64,000 nucleotides of DNA from Gracilibacillus caseinilyticus (lineage in GTDB: Bacteria; Bacillota; Bacilli; Bacillales; Amphibacillaceae), in assembly GCF_022919115.1 (NCBI RefSeq), contig NZ_CP095072.1, positions 3,410,001 to 3,474,000 on the forward strand, read 5' to 3'. Positions 56,295-64,000 of this stretch are shown here, one piece after another (within the stretch, counting starts at the first letter, position 1; each line of letters starts with the position of its first letter). The notes under the pieces were generated by a model. It searched no databases and was not told the DNA's origin. It worked only from the letters and a program-made list of their open reading frames with translations. The translations under genes and the position numbers were made by a program.

Positions 56295-56310
56295 TGTGAA
56301 AAGCTTACAG
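56295..56310 (-). promoter_or_regulatory. possible cre-like site upstream of the ABC operon
   Basis: Minus strand CTGTAAGCTTTTCACA, which differs from the cre consensus at the central CG. It lies about 30 bases before the start of the binding-protein gene. Weak. Confidence 0.2.
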
Positions 56311-56524
56311 AAATTAAAGCCACGATGGAATGGGTTTTTTTTATTTACTTGTCCTTTTTTGATCTTAGTAAGAAAAACACATGACTCCTTGCTAAATAAC
56401 TTCACCAGAATAATACTGAATAAGACATGGATAAGCTATTGTATACATATATTAGTTATTACTATTCACTACTTTTCCCCATTATTTAAAGCAATTATTT
56501 TTAATAACAAGGGATGTGTCATAA

Positions 56525-58345
56525 ATGCATACACATTCAATTAAGAAGAAGCTTTTTTTAATCTTTACCTTTTTTGTCTGTTTACCGATCTCGATCATCG
56601 GCATGATATGGTACGAATCCTCCACGAATACGATTGAACAAGAAGCAATCCAATCGAATAAAAAATTAATTCAACAAGCAAATGAGTACTTGAACATGTA
56701 TATTAAGGAAATAGAAAATTCTACTTATCCTTTTATCACTAATCCTCAGATTCAGTGGTATATCAATAATGACAACCTAAGTAAATATGATTCTTTTATT
56801 CTGTCGGAACAAATAGAATTGGAGCTATTCACGCAATTGATGAACGGCAGGTCAGATATTGTCGGTATATCTTTGGTCAGCCAAAAACACAGCCAGATAA
56901 ATTTCTATCAGAGCAAAGAGTTACTAGATATGGACCGGATAAGAAATAGAAATGATAATCTTTTTAACAACGGGAAGGATATGGACAACTTTAACGTAAT
57001 AGGATTGCGAAAAATTGGTTCCCAGCCCGTTATTACCGTATCGAGAAAGATCCATAGCACCAGTTCTTATCTATATAAAGCTTTATTAATTATAGATATT
57101 AATCTGCATCAACTCTCCACAATCAGTGATAATCTGTCTATTGAGAATTCTAATGTTCTAATAATGGATGATACCGGACAAACGATTTTTCATACAGATC
57201 CAGATCGAATTGGGAAATATGTTGATACCTCATTAAAAGAGCGGTATATATCGAGTGAAAGTGATGTGTTTACAACGACGAAGAACGATGAGAAAGAAAT
57301 TCACATATATGAGCAATTCAAAGATACGGATTGGGTATTAGTGGCACAGCTCCCCCATAACAAAATTATTGGCGATTTAGTTCAAATGAGAACGATAACG
57401 ATTATATTAGGTGCATTTATCGTAGTCGTAGCACTTACGGTATTTGGAGGGTTCGCCTTATCACTCACTGGTTCACTCTCCACTCTTCAACGTATGATGA
57501 AAAAAGTAGAATCAGGAAATTACACTGTTCAGAATACGGGGATGAAGGGACGACGAGATGAAATTGGCAATGTATTTCGAAGTTTTAACGCGATGGTAAA
57601 TGAACTGAAGAGACTGCACGAAGAAGTGCATATAGCGCAATTACAAGAAAAACAATTGCAGATTAAACAAAAAGAATCTGCACTTCGAGCAATGCAGGCA
57701 CAAATTAACCCACACTTTCTCTATAACACGCTTGGGATTATTAATTCCCATGCGATCCTGGATAATAACATGGTGATCAGCAAAATAACTACCTCTTTAG
57801 CGCAAATGTTTCGTTATAACCTTAGTGAGGCACGACAAGTAGTGCAGCTAAGAGAAGAGATGAACCATATCCATTCGTATTTAGAGATCCAACAAGAAAG
57901 ACATCGGCATTTGACTGTAGATATCCAAATCGATGATCAATGTCAGGATTCTATTTCTTTAATACGCTTTTCCCTTCAGCCATTAGTAGAGAATGCCTTT
58001 TTACATGGCTATCAAAAACGCAAATTGAAAGCCACCTATATTGGTATTCGAACGTATAAACAAAAAGAATACTATGTTATTCAAGTAATTGATAAAGGTT
58101 ATGGCATTCAGCCCGATATTAAAGAGGCTTATAACCAGGCTTTTACAAATCTGAATGAGCAACTCATCCATGATTATGAAAAAGAATATAAAAGTATCGG
58201 ATTATGGAATGTGCATGAAAGAACACGCTTAGCGTTTGGTTCTCCTTATGGATTACACATTAAAGAATGGAAGGCAGACAGAGGAACCATCGTGGAACTT
58301 AGACTTCCTTATCAGGAGGAGGATAAAGAATGTACAATGTTATAA
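56525..58345 (+). CDS. sensor histidine kinase, YesM type
   Basis: A 606-residue membrane sensor: N-terminal membrane helix (about 10-27), a large extracellular double-Cache-like domain (about 35-290), a second helix (TIILGAFIVVVALTVFGGFA), a HAMP linker, the His_kinase domain with AQINPHFLYNTLGIIN (phospho-accepting His about 397) and a HATPase domain with LQPLVENAFLHGY and DKGYGI. It should sense an extracellular sugar or the binding protein and control the neighbouring operon. Overlaps its response regulator by 16 bases. Confidence 0.9.
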   Translation: MHTHSIKKKLFLIFTFFVCLPISIIGMIWYESSTNTIEQEAIQSNKKLIQQANEYLNMYIKEIENSTYPFITNPQIQWYINNDNLSKYDSFILSEQIELELFTQLMNGRSDIVGISLVSQKHSQINFYQSKELLDMDRIRNRNDNLFNNGKDMDNFNVIGLRKIGSQPVITVSRKIHSTSSYLYKALLIIDINLHQLSTISDNLSIENSNVLIMDDTGQTIFHTDPDRIGKYVDTSLKERYISSESDVFTTTKNDEKEIHIYEQFKDTDWVLVAQLPHNKIIGDLVQMRTITIILGAFIVVVALTVFGGFALSLTGSLSTLQRMMKKVESGNYTVQNTGMKGRRDEIGNVFRSFNAMVNELKRLHEEVHIAQLQEKQLQIKQKESALRAMQAQINPHFLYNTLGIINSHAILDNNMVISKITTSLAQMFRYNLSEARQVVQLREEMNHIHSYLEIQQERHRHLTVDIQIDDQCQDSISLIRFSLQPLVENAFLHGYQKRKLKATYIGIRTYKQKEYYVIQVIDKGYGIQPDIKEAYNQAFTNLNEQLIHDYEKEYKSIGLWNVHERTRLAFGSPYGLHIKEWKADRGTIVELRLPYQEEDKECTML

Positions 58346-59373
58346 TAGTAGATGATGAACACATGATTCTATTAAGTTTACAAAAGCTGTTGGAAGGGTT
58401 GGAAGATAAATTTTCTATAGCAGGTGTAGCTGAAGATGGCCAAGAAGCATTGCATTTACTTGATAACCACTCCATCGATATTGTCATTACAGATATTTGT
58501 ATGCCAGAAATGGATGGGCTTGAGTTGATAGAAAAAGCCAGAAATATAGATTCAAAAATAAAGTTCATCATCATTTCTGGCTATGATGATTTTAGTTATG
58601 CTCAAACAGCTATTCGTTTTGGGGTTTCTGACTTTATATTAAAGCCTATCGTGCCCGATCAAATACTCTCTATCATGGATAACATGTATAGCCAGATGCA
58701 AACAAACAAACGTTCCTATGCCGAGAATAATGATTGGATATTACTTCTCGAAACTTATAAGAAAGAACTTGTTGAACATATTTGGACATTTAATAAAGCA
58801 GAAACTTTTGAAAAAATAAACGATGTTGTTGAAGGGCACAACCGGATCCCTAATCACCCACTGTCTCTTTCGCAATTATTGGAGGATCTTTTAAGAGATA
58901 TAGAAAATGAATTAATAAATAGAAACCCAAACTTACCTAACCTGCTACCTGAACAAATTACATGGTCTAATATGATGACTGATACGACGGAAATAGCAAA
59001 ACAAGCGGTTAGTCGTATGATAGATTTTGTTCAAGGCAGCAGAAATTTAGGTTCACGTCAAAATATTTTAAAAGCTGTGGAATATATAGAAGCGTATTTT
59101 GCATCGCCAGATTTTTCCTTACAAGAAGTGGCTGATTATATCGGCGTTTCCGAGTCTTATTTCAGCCGTTCTTTTAAAGAAGAAATGAACATTAGCTTTA
59201 TTAAATACGTTATCCATATCAGAATGGCAAAGGCGAAAGAATTAATTCAAAACGCTGACATGAGCATTACGAAAATCGCATTTGAAGTTGGGTTTAGCGA
59301 TTATCCGCATTTTAGTAAATCATTCAAAAAGTATTATGGTCTGACACCGAACGAATACCGTAAGCAGCTTTAG
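58330..59373 (+). CDS. AraC-type response regulator, YesN type
   Basis: A 347-residue regulator: receiver domain with the phosphorylated aspartate in IDIVITDICMPEMDG (D54) and the K of LKPIVPDQ, a central helical linker, and a C-terminal AraC DNA-binding domain with two helix-turn-helix units (LQEVADYIGVSESYFSRSFK and MSITKIAFEVGFSDYPHFSK). It is cotranscribed with the sensor and lies divergent from the ABC operon and convergent with the secreted enzyme, so both are likely targets. Confidence 0.92.
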   Translation: MYNVIIVDDEHMILLSLQKLLEGLEDKFSIAGVAEDGQEALHLLDNHSIDIVITDICMPEMDGLELIEKARNIDSKIKFIIISGYDDFSYAQTAIRFGVSDFILKPIVPDQILSIMDNMYSQMQTNKRSYAENNDWILLLETYKKELVEHIWTFNKAETFEKINDVVEGHNRIPNHPLSLSQLLEDLLRDIENELINRNPNLPNLLPEQITWSNMMTDTTEIAKQAVSRMIDFVQGSRNLGSRQNILKAVEYIEAYFASPDFSLQEVADYIGVSESYFSRSFKEEMNISFIKYVIHIRMAKAKELIQNADMSITKIAFEVGFSDYPHFSKSFKKYYGLTPNEYRKQL

Positions 59374-59398
59374 CACCTGCCATATTGTCAGAATACAT

Positions 59399-62149
59399 TT
59401 ATTGTATGACCAGATAAGCAGGATTTTTGTTTTCTTTACTGTCTATCATGATCAGACTGTCTTTTGCGGCTTGGTCAGATAATCTGAATGATGCCACTTT
59501 GTCTTCCATTTGACTGTTAATAAAGTTTGTTACATCCATACTGTACCATCCTGCATTGGAGACATCGATCGATCCTATAATGGCTGAGTCATTTAGAACA
59601 GGTTGATTATTCCACGTGATACTGTTTTCCATCCAGCTATCCGTACTCAGCCCCGCTATCGTTACAGGCAAATTGGTAACCGACGCACTAGTATAAAAAT
59701 ACAATACTGCTGATGTTATTGCATTGCCTGAAAAACTAGAAAGGTCAAATTTGAAGAAACCGAGTCGATCATAATAATTTGATCCTGATACATCTTTGAT
59801 TTGAATAGCTGTATCTGCACCGAAGTTCATATCTGCATAACTTCCTCCACGGACATGGGCGTCTTCCGCAACTGTGTATATTTCCTGAGACCATGTTGTG
59901 GACGTTTGGTGCGGATGATCATATGCTTGTGCCCAATAATAGCCATCTGCTACGATCCTTCTCGGTTCAAATCCTATCTCACCCCAATTTTCCACTACGG
60001 ATTCACTCATAGCGAAAGCAGTCCCTTTTTCATCTGTTGTAACGCTAATATATTTTCCTGCCATATGCGTAAATCGTCCATGAACTTCAGCCTGAATCCC
60101 TTCTAGCGTGTCTTTGTCTACGACTTGCAGTGTTACATTACCCTTGCTTTCATTATAACTAACATCCATACTATCAATAATCATCGGTTTTAATGTCGTA
60201 TCGTCCGTAACGGCAGAGGCTTCATCAGAAATAGGACCGATGTTGCCTTGGACATCCACCGCAGCTACTTTATAGTAATATTTCGTATTCGGAAGTAAAC
60301 CATTGTCTGTATAGGATAACCCTCTTGCTGTTCCTGCCAGATTACTATCGTCCGGTGTAAAATCACTGGAGGTACTGCGGTAAATGTTGTAAGATTCTAC
60401 TTCGGTATTATCGAATGCTCTTCCGTATTCTATACCGATACTTTGAAAATCAAAACCAGTAGCGGCTGGATTTTCACTGATTGCTGAAGGAGCAGTTGAA
60501 TCTGCAGGCGGTTCCCAAAAATAACCGTTTGGTCCCCAGGCAGACGGTAATGCTCTGATTTCATCATAATGATGCAGTGCAATACCTCCGAAGGCTTCTT
60601 CTCCATTAAAAGCTTGATAAACCTTATCTAATTCTGCTTCCATATAAGTTCGACCCTCTTCACGGAAAGAAATCGTCTCTGGATCCCCACTATTGGCAAT
60701 ATCTTTTGTTTCTACACCTATAATGACAGAGTTTGGTTTTCCTATAAGATTTGCATAATCTATCTCACTTTGTGCGTCTGGTATGATACCTGGACTATCA
60801 TCTGCCACATCCCAGTAATCCATAATCGAAATATAATCAGCAATGTCCTGGATGTGTTGAGACATCCATTTTGTATCGCCGTTCCAATCTATATTCTCAG
60901 CACTAGAAGAAGAATCATACCATCTCGGAATGGCCGCACCTACTAATAGATTATATCCTGCCGTATCACGTCGTTGCATGAGCTTTTCAAAATAGTCTAA
61001 ATATTGTATCTGTACGGAGGGATAGGCTGATTTAAAATCTGGTAAAATATAAGGCTCTGTATCTACATTTACTCCGTCAAATCTCTCGTTTGAAGAGGAA
61101 GAAATATTATAATTAAGAACTTTTTCGAATTCTTTAATGGCTAAATCATGATACCTCGTGTAGGCTCCAAAATAAGGTGGATTGGTCCCGCCTGCAATGA
61201 GTGCATGTATTTTATAGCCACTATCATGAGCCCAGCTCACAAAGTCTCTTACTTTTTCCCTTTCGTCTTCCAGCATATCCATTCCGTTAAATGTATCGAC
61301 ACCAAAATAAAGTGTTGTAATCGGATCCTGATCAAATGTAGTGGTATCTTTCGCCATTGCATCTAAAACTTTTCTTGAACCGGGATTAAGAAGTAAATTA
61401 TAGCTAGCCTTCTCCCATATCCACATCGAACGGTCCTGATCTACTGCGGATGTGGTCTCATTCGTTCCCTCTCCTACTTTTACATAAGTTGTCGAGCTTT
61501 TTCCTACATTACCTCGGGAATCGATTGCTCTTGTTTCTATACTGCTTGTTTTATCACCAATGCCAGACGTGTCCCACTTGTATTTATAGTGTTTATTATT
61601 TAAAGAAGCTTCTTTCCAAGCACCTCCATTCATTCTTACTTCCACACGCTTTATATTATTTTTGGCTTCTACTGCAATCTTTATATTAACATTGCCCTTG
61701 ACACTACTTCCGTCAGCTGGATAGTCAATAGAAACAGTTGGAACGTTTGCTGCAGCATTATCTACGTTTACATGAAGAATGGACCATGCATTGCTTCTGG
61801 ACACAGTATCCTGCCCCTTGACCATTAGCTCTATTTCTCCATCATAATTGGAGGTGTCCAAATCATAATACCAGATACCAGTATCGTCACCATTAGGATC
61901 ATCCGTCTGCACTTTCACAATCTTCTTACCATTAATCACTATTTCCATATTATAAGTCTTCGTATATGTTCCAGAAATGCGTTCCACTCCAACAGGTACA
62001 GACTGCCCCTCAACATGAGAGTCAATGGTAATTGCTGACGATGCATGGACAGTATGTGCTTGAAGAACCATAAAAAAAAGTGAGAATGCGATCAAAAGAA
62101 TCATCAGAGCTAAACTTCGTACGTTTTCCAGTTTCATTTTACCCAACAT
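59399..62149 (-). CDS. secreted multidomain protein with GH18-like barrel and DNRLRE module
   Basis: A 916-residue exported protein: signal peptide (about 1-36), two Ig-like beta domains (about 38-130, 135-226), a TIM-barrel region (about 240-545), a fibronectin type III module (about 552-648), an Ig-like segment (655-745) and a DNRLRE/CBM96-like module (about 755-916, RLGFFKFDLSSFSGN, SITWNNQP). The barrel carries RFDGVNVDTEPYI (D358, D363, E365), close to the GH18 DGxDxDxE motif with Asn at the third acidic position, and SIMDYWD (441-447) like the GH18 MxYD. Probably a glycan hydrolase feeding the neighbouring GH20 and transporter. Start ATG behind AGGAGG. Confidence 0.75.
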   Translation of the reverse strand: MLGKMKLENVRSLALMILLIAFSLFFMVLQAHTVHASSAITIDSHVEGQSVPVGVERISGTYTKTYNMEIVINGKKIVKVQTDDPNGDDTGIWYYDLDTSNYDGEIELMVKGQDTVSRSNAWSILHVNVDNAAANVPTVSIDYPADGSSVKGNVNIKIAVEAKNNIKRVEVRMNGGAWKEASLNNKHYKYKWDTSGIGDKTSSIETRAIDSRGNVGKSSTTYVKVGEGTNETTSAVDQDRSMWIWEKASYNLLLNPGSRKVLDAMAKDTTTFDQDPITTLYFGVDTFNGMDMLEDEREKVRDFVSWAHDSGYKIHALIAGGTNPPYFGAYTRYHDLAIKEFEKVLNYNISSSSNERFDGVNVDTEPYILPDFKSAYPSVQIQYLDYFEKLMQRRDTAGYNLLVGAAIPRWYDSSSSAENIDWNGDTKWMSQHIQDIADYISIMDYWDVADDSPGIIPDAQSEIDYANLIGKPNSVIIGVETKDIANSGDPETISFREEGRTYMEAELDKVYQAFNGEEAFGGIALHHYDEIRALPSAWGPNGYFWEPPADSTAPSAISENPAATGFDFQSIGIEYGRAFDNTEVESYNIYRSTSSDFTPDDSNLAGTARGLSYTDNGLLPNTKYYYKVAAVDVQGNIGPISDEASAVTDDTTLKPMIIDSMDVSYNESKGNVTLQVVDKDTLEGIQAEVHGRFTHMAGKYISVTTDEKGTAFAMSESVVENWGEIGFEPRRIVADGYYWAQAYDHPHQTSTTWSQEIYTVAEDAHVRGGSYADMNFGADTAIQIKDVSGSNYYDRLGFFKFDLSSFSGNAITSAVLYFYTSASVTNLPVTIAGLSTDSWMENSITWNNQPVLNDSAIIGSIDVSNAGWYSMDVTNFINSQMEDKVASFRLSDQAAKDSLIMIDSKENKNPAYLVIQ

Positions 62150-62169
62150 AAAACGAACCTCCTATCTTT

Positions 62170-62184
62170 TTGAAGCGCTTTCAA
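62170..62184 (-). promoter_or_regulatory. cre-like site upstream of the secreted enzyme gene
   Basis: Minus strand TTGAAAGCGCTTCAA, one base short of a perfect cre palindrome TGAAAGCGCTTTCA. It lies 20 bases upstream of the start codon and directly after a -10-like TATACT on the minus strand, the position expected for CcpA repression. Confidence 0.45.
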
Positions 62185-62334
62185 TAAAGTATACAGACGA
62201 AACAATATATTGAACATGTATTTATTTGTTGTACTTGTTTTCTTTTGTTCGAACGTTGCAGTATTTCGGAAAAATAAAAAAAAGAACTAAACCCGCCCAG
62301 TTTTTATTAAACTTTATCATACATAAAGCTACCT

Positions 62335-62524
62335 ATAATACGGATTATGTAAAGTGGAATTGTTAAACGATTTGGTTATTTTGAAATGTTTTATGTGCTT
62401 AGCAAAGCTCCGGAAATAAGCTCCTCGTCCTGTGGGGCACGAAGTGGTTGGCGGGAGCGGTATCCCTGCACATGTATCATTTCAAAATGATCACTAAGCA
62501 GTTAGTTGACATAATCCGTATTAT
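62335..62524. repeat. MITE-like dispersed repeat, copy B
   Basis: A 190-base element with perfect 16-base terminal inverted repeats: ATAATACGGATTATGT (62335-62350) and ACATAATCCGTATTAT (62509-62524). An inner 11-base inverted pair is ATTTTGAAATG (62378-62388) with CATTTCAAAAT (62478-62488). The GC-rich core contains AGCAAAGCTCCGGAAATAAG, shared with copy A at 24795-25036. No coding frame, so it cannot move itself. No target duplication is obvious. Confidence 0.75.
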
Positions 62525-62534
62525 GAGAACACAA

Positions 62535-62566
62535 AAAAGCACCCCATAACCACTGGAGTGCTTTTA
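62535..62566 (-). terminator. terminator after the TM2-repeat gene
   Basis: Stem AAAAGCACCCC with GGAGTGCTTTT (one mismatch), loop ATAACCACT; on the minus strand it ends in TTTTTTG. Confidence 0.7.
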
Positions 62567-62577
62567 CTGGAGACTGT

Positions 62578-63639
62578 TTATGATTTCTTTTTCCGGTTCA
62601 TTAGTGCGAGCTTCATGCCGCCTCCAATCAGCAATAAACAGACGATGCTAACTTGGAAATAGGAGTTATAGTAATGCCAGAAATTATTGCCTAGCAGATT
62701 ACCCAGTACTGGAAGAAGCACATGATCAAATAAATAAAATAATCCAAGTACGACTAATCCAATACCGAGCCACTTTTGGTTGTTCTTAATATTCTTAAAG
62801 ATCGGCACGTCTTCCACGTTTTCATATTCCATTCGATTTGCCGCTTGCATCGTATCAAAGAAACTGTAAAACCAGACGATCGGAATCAGGAATAAGAAGA
62901 GTGATAAGTGTAATACGTCTAAAATATAAATAGCAGACAAGAATACAGCCATCAACTGAAGCCCACGCTTCTGCAAGCCAAGGTACAAGTGGCCAGCACC
63001 TGGGAAGATAGATAAAATAACGGCTAAAACACGGCTTTTGTTTTCACTATTTCGCGCACGTTCAAAATCATCTAATATCGTTTTATCTTCTAATACTTCG
63101 CCAGCTTGTTTGCGATTTAGAAGTTGAATCACATCAAATAAACTATAGACCCAAATAATTGGCAGGATTAATAAAAAGATTAAAAATACACCACTGGTTA
63201 AGATGCTGATAAAGAATACAATGGTGATGATTCCGATAAAAGCTGATAATAGCGTAAGACCGCGGTATGTTAATCCTATGTAAAAATGGCCAACACCAGG
63301 AATAACGGAAAAAATAATGGTCTTCACTCTTTCATTATTGAGATTTGTCTCGTGATCATCAACTTGTGCATTCCCAACTCCAGTTGGTTTTGCATGTAAA
63401 ATCGTGACGATCATATCGAGGAAATTGATGAACCAAATGATAGCTAGTAAAAGAAACATTAATATATAAAATTCACTATAACCAACAACCCCCGTAAATG
63501 CTGAGAATAACGAAACAAACACCCCACCGAAAAAGGCTAACATATATATAATTCCTCGGAATATACGGCCCCAATAAATATGACCAAACCCTGGGAAAAA
63601 GCTTAAGAAAAATGCTAATACTGCAGATTTGTTATTCAT
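62578..63639 (-). CDS. membrane protein with three TM2-like repeats
   Basis: A 353-residue integral membrane protein made of three similar units of about 100 residues. Each begins with a TM2-type motif, FFPGFGHIYWGRIFRG (15-29), VIPGVGHFYIGLTYRG (113-127), IFPGAGHLYLGLQKRG (212-226), and ends with a WF/YS.FD motif (WFINFLD, WVYSLFD, WFYSFFD). The last part (about 275-348) has two membrane spans like LiaI/LiaF-type N-termini. Function unknown. Its ATG overlaps the stop of the anti-sigma factor gene in ATGA, so the two are translationally coupled and it may respond to the same sigma factor. Confidence 0.78.
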   Translation of the reverse strand: MNNKSAVLAFFLSFFPGFGHIYWGRIFRGIIYMLAFFGGVFVSLFSAFTGVVGYSEFYILMFLLLAIIWFINFLDMIVTILHAKPTGVGNAQVDDHETNLNNERVKTIIFSVIPGVGHFYIGLTYRGLTLLSAFIGIITIVFFISILTSGVFLIFLLILPIIWVYSLFDVIQLLNRKQAGEVLEDKTILDDFERARNSENKSRVLAVILSIFPGAGHLYLGLQKRGLQLMAVFLSAIYILDVLHLSLFLFLIPIVWFYSFFDTMQAANRMEYENVEDVPIFKNIKNNQKWLGIGLVVLGLFYLFDHVLLPVLGNLLGNNFWHYYNSYFQVSIVCLLLIGGGMKLALMNRKKKS

Positions 63640-64000
63640 TCCTTACCCTCCCCTTTTAATTTTTCGATCCATTGATCTGTTTTTAACATTAGATGCTCTG
63701 AAATAGATGGCTTTTGTTCCATTTGTTGATCGTTTGTTGCTTGCATCACACCTTGGAAAACCCCAGATACTGTTAGAAGCACTGTGAATCCAGCGGCTAT
63801 CGCATAATGAATGAGTGCACGATTTGTTCGATCCTTCGAAGGTGTTACGACAGTTTTGTTCATGTGTTGCATGAATGTATCGGTAAAATCAGAAGATGGT
63901 GCGGCTTCATATGTTTGTTCGTCTATAACAATAAGATATAATTCCATACAGCTGTCACACGTTAATAAATGATCTTCCATTTCCTTTCTATTATCGATAG
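63636..64000 (-). CDS. zinc anti-sigma factor, 5'-truncated by window edge
   Basis: The reading frame is open to the right edge of the window, so the start lies beyond base 64000. The apparent ATG at 63978-63980 falls inside the motif DNRKEMEDHLLTCDSC. This HxxxCxxC is the zinc-binding anti-sigma (ZAS) signature that grips an ECF sigma factor. A membrane helix follows (about LIHYAIAAGFTVLLTVSGVF) and a short extracellular end. Probably a membrane anti-sigma factor encoded after its ECF sigma gene, which would be outside the window. Confidence 0.8.
   Translation of the reverse strand, partial: IDNRKEMEDHLLTCDSCMELYLIVIDEQTYEAAPSSDFTDTFMQHMNKTVVTPSKDRTNRALIHYAIAAGFTVLLTVSGVFQGVMQATNDQQMEQKPSISEHLMLKTDQWIEKLKGEGKE

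Noticed and set aside
1..64000. CRISPR arrays, tRNA genes and classic riboswitches
   Set aside because: No regularly spaced repeats, no cloverleaf with TTCGANNC-type arm and no recognised riboswitch core were found by reading; a computational scan could still find weak cases.

Overview
The window is about 37-40% GC by eye and comes from a spore-forming Firmicute of the family Bacillaceae, most likely a halotolerant genus of the Gracilibacillus/Virgibacillus type. This is inferred from gene order identical or near-identical to Bacillus (dapB-mgsA-bshA-cca-birA-panBCD-dinG-ypmA-ypmB-aspB-asnS-dnaD-nth-ponA-recU, gpsB-rnpB-ypsC), a class B RNase P RNA, spore proteins (CotD, YqfQ/VrrA-like), GGAGG ribosome sites with many TTG/GTG starts, and a strongly acidic tail on PBP1A.

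Layout. 1-13.4 kb: housekeeping genes for diaminopimelate, methylglyoxal, bacillithiol, tRNA CCA ends, biotin ligation, pantothenate, DinG, a degenerate metallo-beta-lactamase-like secreted protein, YpmA/YpmB, AspB and AsnS. 13.5-22.8 kb: DnaD and Nth, then ponA-recU on the minus strand, small sporulation-type genes, YppE, CotD, YpsA, GpsB, rnpB and the methyltransferase YpsC. 23-27.6 kb: RNase H-like YpdQ, YpdP, a repeat-rich gap, a cold-shock protein with a long leader, a DUF72 protein and an NlpC/P60 hydrolase. 27.7-42.2 kb: ThyA-DHFR, TatA-TatA-TatC, YozE, YolD, SbcD-SbcC, YqfQ, MsrAB, an AbrB-type membrane protein, small proteins, ferredoxin, acylphosphatase and a Rieske oxidoreductase.

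42.2-46.2 kb is accessory DNA. A Tn3-family element (43194-46189) has 38-bp terminal inverted repeats and an exact 5-bp target duplication (TTTAT). Both ends carry the 3' end of a transposase gene pointing outward, no intact transposase or resolvase remains, and the cargo is a secreted HExxHxxxxxD metalloprotease between two related secreted proteins. A second, collapsed pair of Tn3-type ends lies inside it.

46.3-62.1 kb is an amino-sugar polysaccharide utilisation locus. A nine-gene minus-strand operon encodes a solute-binding lipoprotein, two ABC permeases, a cytoplasmic GH20 hexosaminidase, a TIM-barrel isomerase, two Gfo/Idh oxidoreductases, NagB and NagA. A divergent YesM/YesN-type two-component system follows, then a 916-residue secreted protein with a GH18-like barrel, Ig/FN3 modules and a DNRLRE (CBM96-like) module. 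The likely flow is extracellular cleavage, import of oligosaccharides, hydrolysis by GH20, then deacetylation and deamination to fructose-6-phosphate. No amino-sugar kinase and no ABC ATPase are encoded here. The window ends with a MITE-like repeat, a membrane protein made of three TM2-like repeats, and a truncated zinc anti-sigma factor gene.

The candidates most worth follow-up are the Tn3-derived metalloprotease island, the multidomain secreted enzyme of the amino-sugar locus, and the dispersed MITE-like repeat family.
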